Below are positions 45,113 through 53,816 of a stretch of 64,000 bases of DNA, one piece after another (within the stretch, counting starts at the first letter, position 1; each line of letters starts with the position of its first letter). Source of the DNA: an uncultured Bacteroidales bacterium (lineage in GTDB: Bacteria > Bacteroidota > Bacteroidia > Bacteroidales > Muribaculaceae); NCBI GenBank assembly GCA_902793405.1, contig CADBDH010000006.1:62001-126000 (forward strand), written 5' to 3'. The notes under the pieces were generated by a model. The model ran no database searches and was not told where the DNA came from. It saw only the letters and a list, made by a program, of their open reading frames with translations. The position numbers and the translations under genes are program-made.

Positions 45113-46603
45113 TTAGGGCTCAACCGGATTGCTCAGCATCAGGTCGATGAGGTCGGTCAAATCGGCAACATTGACGATGCCATCCTGGTTCACATCGGCC
45201 TCGACAGGAGCTGCACTGGCATCATTCAGCAGATAGTCAATCAGGGCAGTCACGTCGGCGATGTTCACGCTGCCGTCCTTGTTCACGTCACCCAACAGAG
45301 GAGCCTCGCCAGCGGCTACGGTCACAATGATGGTCTCGAAACGGGCCTGCTTGTTCACGTTGAAGGCAACCTCGTTGGCATAGCCTTCCCACGTGCCGTC
45401 ATTACCGCCAGTGGTCCAGTTGCCATCATTGCCCTCGGCCAAGGACAGGTTGCTGGCAGTGTAGCCACTCATGCCGTTGAACTCAATCTTGATGATGGGA
45501 GCGCCGGCCGAAGTAAAGACGAAGGCTGACGAGTCATTGGGGCCATAGATGCGGTAGTGGCCGCTGTCATGAACCAAGCCATCGCCAACGTACATGGTCA
45601 CGGGGTCTTTCACAACGGTGAAGTGGTGACGGGTATTGTCGCCATCGCCCTTGTCAACCGCGCCGTCAAAGGTCACGTCAACGGTGTCAATCACCTTGAT
45701 GTAGGAAGCGCTGACTACCTCACTCTCAACGTCACCCACCTTGGCCTTGGCCCAGATGGTGATGTCATCGGTCACGGGGATGGGATCGATGTACTGGCTC
45801 CACAGCTCATTATCCAGGCTGTAGTAAATCGTGGCGCCAGGGGTAGCGCAAGCCAGTGTCACCTCGATGCGGTCCACGAAGGTGCCGGCAGCAGGGGTGA
45901 AGACGGGAGCCTCGACAGTGGGCTGAACCTTGGTAAAGGTAACGGTTACATAGTCGCTGATTTCGCCACCCTTCGAGGAGTAGGCAGTGTAGGTCTTGGT
46001 CTCAGTCACATAGAACTCGCCGTCATAGCGCTCGAAACCGGCCCAATCGCCGTCGGGCTCGCCCTCAAAGTAGAAGATCTCGGCATTCTCGGTGGCGCAA
46101 GTCAGCGTCACGGCCAGGCTGCCGGTGAACTCACCGCCATTGGGGTGGAACTCGGGAGCAACGAGCTCGTCAACAGTCTCCTCGGCAATAGTAACGACAA
46201 TCTTGGTGCAGCGCACTTGGGAAGCCGTATTCAACGAGAACGAAGCGGCATCGCCTGTCCAGGTTCCTACATGGCTACCCGACTGGCAAGTATAGCCGTC
46301 GCCATAGAACTGGTCAGGACCATATGACTGGCTGTACGATCCCTCACAGGTGAACTCCACTTTCTTGATGTTACCCACTGAAGACGAGACAGTAGCCTTA
46401 CTGCCAGCGGCAAAACGGTAAGTTGAAGCAGCAAGAGCAGCCTTATTACCACTGATGGTCACACCATCGAGCGTCATTTCGTCTGCTGCGTTGGCCGCAG
46501 AGTTGTTTCCCGTGGTTGTTCCCGGGATAAAGGTCACAGTCGTGTCTGCCCAAGCCGACATGGCCAGCAGAGCAACAAAGAGGAGAGAAAATAATTTCTT
46601 CAT
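45113..46603 (-). CDS. Secreted protein with chitobiase-C-like repeats and C-terminal dockerin
   Basis: The 496-residue product has a signal peptide (MKKLFSLLFVALLAMSAWA). An N-terminal beta domain of about 130 residues is followed by two repeats of the chitobiase/beta-hexosaminidase C-terminal type (FHPNGGEFTGSLAVTLTCAT and FTPAAGTFVDRIEVTLACAT). A second beta domain resembles the first (YGPNDSSAFVFTSAGAPI). The C-terminus is a pair of dockerin-like calcium loops (DVNKDGSVNIADV and DVNQDGIVNVADL). No catalytic domain is recognised; it is probably a surface adhesin or carbohydrate-binding protein. No T9SS sorting domain is obvious. Confidence 0.82.
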   Translation of the reverse strand: MKKLFSLLFVALLAMSAWADTTVTFIPGTTTGNNSAANAADEMTLDGVTISGNKAALAASTYRFAAGSKATVSSSVGNIKKVEFTCEGSYSQSYGPDQFYGDGYTCQSGSHVGTWTGDAASFSLNTASQVRCTKIVVTIAEETVDELVAPEFHPNGGEFTGSLAVTLTCATENAEIFYFEGEPDGDWAGFERYDGEFYVTETKTYTAYSSKGGEISDYVTVTFTKVQPTVEAPVFTPAAGTFVDRIEVTLACATPGATIYYSLDNELWSQYIDPIPVTDDITIWAKAKVGDVESEVVSASYIKVIDTVDVTFDGAVDKGDGDNTRHHFTVVKDPVTMYVGDGLVHDSGHYRIYGPNDSSAFVFTSAGAPIIKIEFNGMSGYTASNLSLAEGNDGNWTTGGNDGTWEGYANEVAFNVNKQARFETIIVTVAAGEAPLLGDVNKDGSVNIADVTALIDYLLNDASAAPVEADVNQDGIVNVADLTDLIDLMLSNPVEP

Positions 46604-46696
46604 AAAACAGAACGAATTAAAAGTTAATTATGTGAATAACAATTGGGTTCATTAGCGTTAAACTTAGGGTTAAAATCCACCAGATCATTTCTACTG

Positions 46697-46704
46697 CAAA
46701 GTTA
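46697..46704 (-). promoter_or_regulatory. -7 element of the 45113-46603 gene
   Basis: CAAAGTTA on the plus strand reads TAACTTTG on the minus strand, 94 bp upstream of the ATG at 46603. No clear -33 TTG is found. Confidence 0.4.
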
Positions 46705-46771
46705 CAACTTTATCCTGAGAAACCGACCACTCTTCATAGGGAATTCAGCGAAAAACAGAACAAAAGTCAAA

Positions 46772-46854
46772 GAGGCTGTTGCAAAACACCATTTGAACAA
46801 TTTCCCGCCCGCAGGGCGGTTATTCCTTCTAGGCGTTAGTTTTGCAACAGCCTC
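46772..46854. mobile_element. MITE-like element, copy A
   Basis: This 83-bp unit has perfect 16-bp terminal inverted repeats (GAGGCTGTTGCAAAAC / GTTTTGCAACAGCCTC) and an inner hairpin CCGCCC-GCA-GGGCGG. Its ends match copies near 54.9 and 61.4-61.6 kb (CATTTGAA inside the left end, AGGCGTTAG inside the right end). It encodes nothing. It sits between two dockerin-protein genes, and its stem could also slow or end transcription. Confidence 0.75.
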
Positions 46855-46900
46855 CTTGCTGTGACCAAGTCAGTTATGTAGCCTGGCTATGGCTCTTGTA

Positions 46901-49852
46901 TCACCAGTAAAAGGGAATGCGCATGGCCAGACGCAGTCCAATCGCCTCGTTGCGCACCGTCGGGTCGACCGAGTCGCGATACACCACGCCGCAGTTCTGC
47001 TGGCCAGTATTCCAGCCGCCGCCACGCACCGAGCGAGTGGTGCCGGTATAGGGACCTGTCGGGTCGTAGCTCGGGCTCCATCTGTAGTCGGCATACCAGT
47101 CCCATGTCCATTCCATCACATTGCCGCTCATGTCATACAGGCCCAACTCGTTGGGTGACTTGGTAGCCACTGCCTGCGTGCCATAGCCCTGAGTGCCCGG
47201 CACCTGTGACGGGATATTGTCCCAATACCATGCCACCGGGTCGATGCTGCTGCTACCGGCATAGGAGTAGTCATGGCTGTTGTTGCCGCCACGAGCGGCA
47301 AATTCCCACTGCGCCTCGGTGGGCAGGCAGAAGTTCCCACCCGTCATCTGATTCAGTCGGGTAATGAATTCCTGGCAATCCTCCCATGACACCATCTCCA
47401 CCGGGCGCTCAGGGTCGCCATCAAAAAAACTGGGATTCTCGCCCATCACAACCTGCCACAAGGCCTGTGTAACCTCGGTCTCGGCCATGTAGTATGGGTT
47501 GAGTTCCACCTCATAAGGCTCTCCATATTGATTGGGATATAATATCTCCCCGTTCAGGGCGCCCATCGTGAACTCACCGCCCTGTACAGGCTGCATGGTG
47601 AATTCCACGCCATTGACATTGAAGTGCTCGGCGCCCAACACGTTAATTTCGAGTTCGGCCACGTCGCCGGTGTAAACATTAGTGAGCAGAATGACAGCAT
47701 CGCCGGCAGAGATGCCCGTAATATTGAGCTGCTCGCCGCTGACCGTGCAGGAGACGATGCCCTCACCGCCCTTGACCGAATACTTGCCCCAGCCATGCTT
47801 GATGATGACCGATGAACTCTCGCCCACCAATAGGGGCACCCTACGTTTGGCGAAACATACCTTGGGATAGTTGCCCTCGCCGCCGAAGACGAGACGCAGG
47901 CCCAGTCGGCTGTTGGACTCAGCAGGCAAGCTGCAGCCATAGGTCAACACATTGCAGTTTTCCTTGCTGCTGGACCAGCAGCCACCGCGACGCAAATGGT
48001 GGGTGAGGAGGACAGGGTCATCCATTTCTTCCATAAAGTAATTCTCGAAACCGTCGCTCCAGTCCTGGCACCATTCCCACACATTGCCGTTCATGTCGTG
48101 AATTCCCAACTCGTTGGGAGACTTGGTGCCCACCGGTTGAGTACTCTGTGACGGAATGTTGTTGCTGTACCATGCCACCTCGTCGATATTATTGCCTCCG
48201 CTATAGGTGGTACTCTGCCTCAGGTTGCCGCCACATGCCGCAAACTCCCACTCGGCCTCGGTGGGCAGGCGGAAGCCTAAGCCTGTCAGCTCGTTCAGCT
48301 TGGCAATGAATTCCTGGCAATCTTCCCACGACACTTGTTCTACCGGACGGTTCAGGTCACCCTTGTAGTAGCTCGGGTTGGTGCCCATGACGGCTTGCCA
48401 CAATTCCTGGGTCACCTCGGTCTTGCCGATGCTGAAGTCTCTCACATAGGTCATGTAGGGGTCGTGAACTTCACCCTCGATGAGGTGGGAGCCTGCTTCC
48501 TCGTTACGGCCCAGCGAGAACGCGCCTCCCTCGACAGCCACCATCGTGAAGGTCACACCGTTGACGGTGTACTTCTCAACGGGCTTGACGATGACGGTGA
48601 CAACAGCGGTAGCGCCAGTGGTGATATCGGTAACTTGGACGGTAGCAGTACCCACGTTCTTGCCACTCACGACAAGCCTGCCGGCCTCGATTGAGCTGGC
48701 GAGGTAATCTTCGCCTCCGGCCACAGTATAGCTGCCGTCGCCATTGAGCAGCTCGACCGTCCTCTCCTCACCCACGATTACCGTCACCACGGTCTCGCTG
48801 GTACGGAACTTGGGACTGTCGTCCTCGTCAAGGACAAGACGCAGTCCCGTTTGAGAGCTTTCTTCCTGTCCGCCTTGAGAAAATGACACACGGCATTTTG
48901 GGGCAGGGCTGCCCCAGCTGCCGCCACGGCGGGCGCGTTGTTCTCCCGAAACGGGTCCAACCGGGTCACTCTGGGCATCACTGTCGTTGCCGTAATAGTA
49001 TTTGAAGTCCAGACACCATTCCGATACATTGCCGCTCATGTCATACAGGCCCAACTCATTGGGGACCTTGGTGGCCATGGGCTGGGTGCCGTAGAGGTAG
49101 ATGGCACCGATATCATGCGACGGGATATTATCCCAATACCAGGCGGCTTCCTCAATGTCATTGCTGCCACTATATTTGTAGCCCTTGCTCAGGTTGCCGC
49201 CACGGGCAGCATACTCCCATTCGGCCTCGGTGGGCAGGCGGAACTGCTTTCCCGTCATCTCATTCAGCTTGAGGATGAACTCATGGCATTTATCCCATGA
49301 CATCAATTCCACGGGAAGGTTATCCCTGTACCTGAAGTAACTGGGATGAACACCCATCACGGCGCGCCACAGGTCCTGGCTCACCTCGGTCTGACCGATG
49401 GTGAAAGTCGACAAGGTCACCTCGTGAGGGGTGGGAGTTCCCCAATTATCCATGTCCAGATATTCTTCATCGCCTTGGTCGGGCGTGGCGCCCATCGTGA
49501 AGGTGCCGCCCTCGACAGTTACCATCGTGAATGACACGCCGTTCACGGTGAAGGTCTGGGTTGCGGGCCTCGGACCGTCACCGGGCCATTTTCCCGATAA
49601 CAGGTAATCGATCAGGTAGGTCACGTCGGCTATGTTGATGTGACTGTCGGCATCAACATCGGCATTGGCGTCGTTGAAGGACCCTGACGTGCCACCCAGC
49701 AAGTGGTCAATCAGGCTAGTCACGTCACTGATGTTGACACTGCCATCATCGTTCACATCGCCTGTCGCGGTAAACGTCCCTTCGGCATGGGCGACCGAGG
49801 GCACAGCCAGCACGGCCAATAACATGATGATAGTTCTTAAGATTTTTTTCAT
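46901..49852 (-). CDS. Dockerin protein with three SUMF1-type domains
   Basis: The 983-residue product has a signal peptide (to SVAHA, residue 23), then a dockerin-like pair (DVNDDGSVNISDV, DVDADSHINIADV). Three formylglycine-generating-enzyme-like (SUMF1/EgtB-type) domains follow, each starting F-x-V-N-G-V-x-F-T-M and ending near GLRLV or GLRLA, with Ig-like linkers (VTVIVGEERTVELLNGDGSY) between them. In each domain the RGG-[SCG]-W...C block keeps only the second of the two cysteines used by true FGE enzymes. Sulfatase activation is therefore unlikely; a binding or structural role, or a different activity, is more plausible. Its own promoter lies 41-71 bp upstream. Confidence 0.85.
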   Translation of the reverse strand: MKKILRTIIMLLAVLAVPSVAHAEGTFTATGDVNDDGSVNISDVTSLIDHLLGGTSGSFNDANADVDADSHINIADVTYLIDYLLSGKWPGDGPRPATQTFTVNGVSFTMVTVEGGTFTMGATPDQGDEEYLDMDNWGTPTPHEVTLSTFTIGQTEVSQDLWRAVMGVHPSYFRYRDNLPVELMSWDKCHEFILKLNEMTGKQFRLPTEAEWEYAARGGNLSKGYKYSGSNDIEEAAWYWDNIPSHDIGAIYLYGTQPMATKVPNELGLYDMSGNVSEWCLDFKYYYGNDSDAQSDPVGPVSGEQRARRGGSWGSPAPKCRVSFSQGGQEESSQTGLRLVLDEDDSPKFRTSETVVTVIVGEERTVELLNGDGSYTVAGGEDYLASSIEAGRLVVSGKNVGTATVQVTDITTGATAVVTVIVKPVEKYTVNGVTFTMVAVEGGAFSLGRNEEAGSHLIEGEVHDPYMTYVRDFSIGKTEVTQELWQAVMGTNPSYYKGDLNRPVEQVSWEDCQEFIAKLNELTGLGFRLPTEAEWEFAACGGNLRQSTTYSGGNNIDEVAWYSNNIPSQSTQPVGTKSPNELGIHDMNGNVWEWCQDWSDGFENYFMEEMDDPVLLTHHLRRGGCWSSSKENCNVLTYGCSLPAESNSRLGLRLVFGGEGNYPKVCFAKRRVPLLVGESSSVIIKHGWGKYSVKGGEGIVSCTVSGEQLNITGISAGDAVILLTNVYTGDVAELEINVLGAEHFNVNGVEFTMQPVQGGEFTMGALNGEILYPNQYGEPYEVELNPYYMAETEVTQALWQVVMGENPSFFDGDPERPVEMVSWEDCQEFITRLNQMTGGNFCLPTEAQWEFAARGGNNSHDYSYAGSSSIDPVAWYWDNIPSQVPGTQGYGTQAVATKSPNELGLYDMSGNVMEWTWDWYADYRWSPSYDPTGPYTGTTRSVRGGGWNTGQQNCGVVYRDSVDPTVRNEAIGLRLAMRIPFYW

Positions 49853-49892
49853 GATGTGTTTAGTACATTGGGTTTATGTTAAAAATAAGCTG

Positions 49893-49923
49893 CAAAAGTA
49901 GTTATAAAAATACCAGCCCCCAA
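49893..49923 (-). promoter_or_regulatory. Promoter of the triple-SUMF1 gene
   Basis: On the minus strand TACTTTTG (49900-49893) and TTG (49923-49921) are spaced by 20 bp, a full consensus match. Confidence 0.7.
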
Positions 49924-49962
49924 ACTTTATGCATAATAAAAGAGAGCCAGGCAAAAATAAAA

Positions 49963-49995
49963 GTGCCAAACGGCTCATGATGAACCGTTTGGCAC
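49963..49995 (-). terminator. Terminator of the fused oxidoreductase gene
   Basis: A perfect 11-bp stem (GTGCCAAACGG / CCGTTTGGCAC) is followed on the minus strand by TTTTATTTTTG. It begins 38 bp after the stop at 50033. Confidence 0.88.
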
Positions 49996-50032
49996 TCGAT
50001 GCGGTAACCTAAGGGTCTCTTAGGCAGTCTGA

Positions 50033-53000
50033 TTACTGGAAGGCGTTCTCGCTCAGGCCCTTGCCGCCAATGGCGAGGTCCTTCATGTATTCGGGAACGG
50101 GCTTGCCCAGATACTTGTCCACGTAGAGCTTAGCCAGGTACTGGCCGAGCATGAAGCCATGGCCACGCAGGCCGGTCAACAGGCCCACTTCGGGATCGAT
50201 GATGTAGCGCGGCTCGATGTAGTAGCCGGCCCAGACGGCATGGAAGCCGACCGATGCCAGGTTGGGAATCCACTGGGCAAACATCTCGCTCACGATCTTG
50301 AGGAAGGCCTGGCTGTTGTACTTCAGGTTCTGGCGTGCCTCATAGGCGTCGCAGTCGGGTGACGCGCAGCCGATGATTTGACCCGTGTGCAGGAACTGCT
50401 GGCCGTAAACGGCATTGAAGCCCTTGTAGTGACGGCGGTCGATAATCATGTCGAGCGAGTCGCCGTTGACACCCATGTTGGGCAGTCGGCGCGTGATGAA
50501 GGCCTGGTGCTTGACGGGGAAGAGCTGGGTGTCGATACCGAGCATGTCGGTAAACTTCTCAGCACCCCAACCCATGGCGTTGACAAAGTGGTCGCAGGTG
50601 TATTCCACGTAGTGCTTGTCGTGGCGACGCACCAGCACGCGGTATTTGTCACCGGCACGCTGCACGTGCAGCACCTCGCAGTCCTCGAGCACCTCGCCGC
50701 CATGCTGCTTGCCCACGGTGCGCACATACTCGATAGTGCGGCCCGGAGTGGCCTGCCAGCAGTTCTCCGAAATCAGCGCGTGGCTGTAGATGTTGTCGTT
50801 GGGATTCCAGTAGGGCGAAATCTTCTCGGTGAAGTCCTTGCGGTCGATCATGTAGGCCTCGCTCCAGGCGCGTGAAGCGTCGAGTGAGCGATAGGTAGCG
50901 TCGTCGTGAACGAGGTTGACATAGCGGGTCATCTTCAGGTCGATGTTGCAATGCTGCTGGTCGTCGCGGAAGATTTCCAGGTTGTGCATGGCGATGTCGC
51001 TGATGTCGGGGTTGGAGAAGGCAGGACGGCCGCCACCGATGCAGCGCCACGTCGAGCCGCGGTCATAGTTCACCAGGATAACGCGCTTGCCGGCCTCGGC
51101 AAAGTAGCGGAATGCGGCACTACCGGCCATACCGCCACCGGCAACGAGGATTTCGGTCTCGGCTTTCTCGATAACCGAGCCATGCTCAAACACGAAGGTC
51201 TCCTTGCTCTCGCCATTATAGACGTCGCCCAGGGTAACCTGGTTGGCCAGCGGGGCACGCGGGGTGCTGTCGCCGGTCACCTCGATGCCGTGGGCACGCA
51301 GAATCTGTTTGGCGCGCGACACACAGCGCTTGCCACGGCAGGGACCCATACCCATGCGGGTGGTGTGCTTGAGCTCGTCCACCGAGATGTACTTGCGGTC
51401 GCCAACCACGGCGAGCAGGGTCTGCACATCCACATCCTCGCAGTGGCAGACGAAGGACTTGCCTTCCTCGGGGTCGGTGAGGGGACGCAGGTTCAGGGGC
51501 TCGGGATAGCGCTCCTTGAGGATGAAGCCCTTTACCGAGTTCAGGTCATCGACCTGGGTTGCCTGTACGCGGGCCACATTGGTCTTGTTGTCTTTCTTGA
51601 GCACCTTCTCGATGAGGCCTTCGCCCACCTTGGCGCCGTTGTCGTCAACGAGGAAGACTTCCTTGCCCTCTTCCACCTCATATTCAACAGGCAGGAAGAT
51701 GATGTTCTTGCGCTTGTCGTAGCCGAAGATGGCCAGACCGGGGCAGTGGTTCACGCACTGCATACAGCCGATACACTTGTCATAATCGACCACGGGAACC
51801 GACGATGTGGTCGGCTTGGTGATGGCACCCTGCGGGCAGGCAAAGGTACAGGGGTTGCAGGCGAAACCATAGAGGCAGTTGATCTGCACATAGGGCTTCA
51901 AGGCCATGCGCTCCTCGCTGGGAACGCGCGGCTGGTCGAGCAGACGCACGGGACGCTGCTGCGAGTCGATATACTGGCGGGAAACTTCCAGGTAATCTTC
52001 ATAGGGGAAACGGATGCCCAGTTCCTGGGCCACCTCATAGGCCACCTGCTTGCCACGCAGCACGGCACTGGTGCCCTCGCCGATGCGGACGGCATCGCCG
52101 GCACCATACACGTTGCGGCCAAAGACCGAACGGCCCTTCACGAGCAGCTGGTTGTCGGGAATCAGACCCGTACAGATGTTGATGATGTCGATATCGTCAA
52201 TCACGCGCTCGGTGCCGGGGATGGGCTGGAAATTCTTGCACTCGGCAATCACGGCGCCCTTGACACCGGTGTAGTCATCGTTGGGGATAGCGCGGATGAG
52301 CACGTGTGAGGTCATGATGGGGATACCCAGACGGCGAACGCGGTTGGCCTGAACGGGGAAACCGCCCTCGTGGTCCATGCCCTCGATGATGGCCTTGATG
52401 GTAGCACCGGCCTGCATGGCCTGGTAGCTGGTCAGGTAGCCGATGTTGCCGGCACCCACGGTGAGCACGCGCTTGCCCAGCAAGGTGTGCTCCTGGTTCA
52501 TCATCTTCTGGAACACCGCAGCGGTGTAAACGCCGGGCACGTCATCGTTCTCAAACACGGGCATGAACGGCACAGCACCGGTAGCCACTACCAGATGGTC
52601 GGCATCGATATAGCTCACCTCCTGGGTGACGATATTCTTCAGGGCGATGCGGCGGCCTTCGAGCAGGTCCCACACGGTGTTGTTGAGCAGGATGCCGTCA
52701 TGGTTCTCGCCGGCAAGGGTCTTGGCGATGTCAAAACCGCGCATGCCACCAAACTTCTGGTCCTTCTCAAAGAAGAAGAACTGGTGGGTCTGCATATTGA
52801 ACTGACCACCCTCGGTAGCATTGTTGTCCACCACGATGTTGGGGATACCCAGCGCGGTGAGCTGCTCGCGGCATGCCAAGCCGGCAGGGCCGCCGCCGAT
52901 GATGGCAACAGTGGTCTTGTAAATCTTGGTTTCACTGGCTGCACGGGGCTTGCCCTCGGGCATATAGTCCTTGGGGATTTCGCGCACCTCTTTCACACCG

Positions 53001-53254
53001 TCAACACTGGTGATGCAGATGCGGCGCACCTGGCCGTCGACGAGCATCTCGCAGGCACCGCACTTGCCGATGCCGCACTCCAGACTGCGGTTGCGGCCGC
53101 TGGTGCTGTGGCTGTGCACAACAAATCCTGCCTGATGAAGGGCGGCAGCTATGGTTTTGCCTTTTTGACCGCGAACGGTTCTCCCTTCAAACTGGAATTC
53201 CACGTATTCTTCTTTTGGAAGGTCAAGAATAGGATGATTCTCAATTTTATACAT
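50033..53254 (-). CDS. Fused 2Fe-2S / FAD / 4Fe-4S / BFD / FAD oxidoreductase
   Basis: The 1073-residue product joins five modules. (1) An N-terminal 2Fe-2S domain with C60, C65, C68 and C80. (2) A pyridine-nucleotide-type flavoprotein with the FAD motif IIGGGPAG at 118-125 and a second dinucleotide fold LTVGAGNIGYLTS. (3) A two-cluster 4Fe-4S ferredoxin domain (CNPCTFACP and CIGCMQCVNHCPG). (4) A BFD-like [2Fe-2S] domain (CHCEDVDVQ ... GPCRGKRC). (5) A C-terminal DAO-type flavoprotein with LVAGGGMAGSAAF. The order mirrors the separate subunits of hydrogen-cyanide synthase, opine oxidase and heterotetrameric sarcosine-oxidase-type enzymes, so oxidation of an amino acid or 2-hydroxy acid is likely. 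The substrate is unknown. No signal peptide; single gene with its own leader and terminator. Confidence 0.88.
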   Translation of the reverse strand: MYKIENHPILDLPKEEYVEFQFEGRTVRGQKGKTIAAALHQAGFVVHSHSTSGRNRSLECGIGKCGACEMLVDGQVRRICITSVDGVKEVREIPKDYMPEGKPRAASETKIYKTTVAIIGGGPAGLACREQLTALGIPNIVVDNNATEGGQFNMQTHQFFFFEKDQKFGGMRGFDIAKTLAGENHDGILLNNTVWDLLEGRRIALKNIVTQEVSYIDADHLVVATGAVPFMPVFENDDVPGVYTAAVFQKMMNQEHTLLGKRVLTVGAGNIGYLTSYQAMQAGATIKAIIEGMDHEGGFPVQANRVRRLGIPIMTSHVLIRAIPNDDYTGVKGAVIAECKNFQPIPGTERVIDDIDIINICTGLIPDNQLLVKGRSVFGRNVYGAGDAVRIGEGTSAVLRGKQVAYEVAQELGIRFPYEDYLEVSRQYIDSQQRPVRLLDQPRVPSEERMALKPYVQINCLYGFACNPCTFACPQGAITKPTTSSVPVVDYDKCIGCMQCVNHCPGLAIFGYDKRKNIIFLPVEYEVEEGKEVFLVDDNGAKVGEGLIEKVLKKDNKTNVARVQATQVDDLNSVKGFILKERYPEPLNLRPLTDPEEGKSFVCHCEDVDVQTLLAVVGDRKYISVDELKHTTRMGMGPCRGKRCVSRAKQILRAHGIEVTGDSTPRAPLANQVTLGDVYNGESKETFVFEHGSVIEKAETEILVAGGGMAGSAAFRYFAEAGKRVILVNYDRGSTWRCIGGGRPAFSNPDISDIAMHNLEIFRDDQQHCNIDLKMTRYVNLVHDDATYRSLDASRAWSEAYMIDRKDFTEKISPYWNPNDNIYSHALISENCWQATPGRTIEYVRTVGKQHGGEVLEDCEVLHVQRAGDKYRVLVRRHDKHYVEYTCDHFVNAMGWGAEKFTDMLGIDTQLFPVKHQAFITRRLPNMGVNGDSLDMIIDRRHYKGFNAVYGQQFLHTGQIIGCASPDCDAYEARQNLKYNSQAFLKIVSEMFAQWIPNLASVGFHAVWAGYYIEPRYIIDPEVGLLTGLRGHGFMLGQYLAKLYVDKYLGKPVPEYMKDLAIGGKGLSENAFQ

Positions 53255-53472
53255 AATGACTGGTTTATATATGGTTATCGTTTTTAATTCGGCCTTTCAT
53301 CCCCATTGCAGCCAAGCGGCAATCCTGTCATAACACAGGCACCGCGTCACCACCATGAGTATACTCTATAACACCCTGGACAACAAGTTGTTGCCAGGGA
53401 GATTGATGTGTCAGAGATTTCACCTGATTGAATAAGTAAAGCAAACAAAACTCTGATGACACGGCAAATTTA
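53255..53472 (-). other. Promoter -7 and structured leader of the fused oxidoreductase
   Basis: On the minus strand TAAATTTG (53472-53465) is a good -7 box; no -33 TTG is clear. The predicted leader is about 204 nt. It can form an outer pair TCAGAG/CTCTGA (53451-53456 with 53411-53416), a long hairpin CCCTGG-CAACAA / TTGTTG-CCAGGG (53374-53399) and CCTGT/ACAGG (53324-53339). It matches no riboswitch class I can recognise. The length and folding suggest a regulatory leader. Confidence 0.4.
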
Positions 53473-53566
53473 GCTATAATTCCCGACTTATCAGCCAGTC
53501 AAGAAAAAAAAGTGAATAAAATTATTGATGTCCAAGTAAAGCCAGCGGCAACCAGAGCTGGTCCTA

Positions 53567-53668
53567 GCCCCGTCAGGGGCGACCAGGGCTTAGGCAGGGG
53601 TGTAGCGAGGCGAAGCCGAGTGAAACCCCTGCAACAGTCAACACACCCGTCCAAGCCCCGTTAGGGGC
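53567..53668. repeat. REP-like palindromic element
   Basis: Three consecutive stem-loops are visible: GCCCC-GTCA-GGGGC (53567-53580), GCAGGGGT...ACCCCTGC with an inner GGC-GAA-GCC (53594-53632), and GCCCC-GTTA-GGGGC (53655-53668). From memory, such CCCCGT(C/T)AGGGGCG and GGGGTGTAGCGA arrays are dispersed in many Bacteroidota genomes. Nothing is encoded here. The rest of the interval 53473-53727 shows no gene. Confidence 0.65.
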
Positions 53669-53727
53669 GACAGTAGGTCCTTGAAACAAATTCCCCAAAA
53701 CCTATCCACGAATAAAAACCACACGAA

Positions 53728-53782
53728 AAAACAGGGCACACACATCCCTCAAGCCTAATCTTGAGCAGTGGTGCCCCGTTTT
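53728..53782 (-). terminator. Terminator of the 53817-54689 gene
   Basis: Outer arms AAAACAGGGCAC and GTGCCCCGTTTT pair with one mismatch and enclose a second hairpin CTCAAG/CTTGAG. On the minus strand the structure is followed by six T. It lies 35 bp past the stop. Confidence 0.8.
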
Positions 53783-53816
53783 ACTTTCTTTCCTTAATAT
53801 GGGAAGCCCGTAAGCG

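Noticed and set aside
46643-46864. 73-residue plus-strand open frame over the MITE-like copy A
   Set aside because: It runs through both inverted ends and the inner hairpin, so it is a by-product of the repeat.
53255-53458. Known riboswitch (cobalamin, TPP, FMN, SAM) before the redox fusion
   Set aside because: None of the conserved core motifs of these classes is present in the leader.
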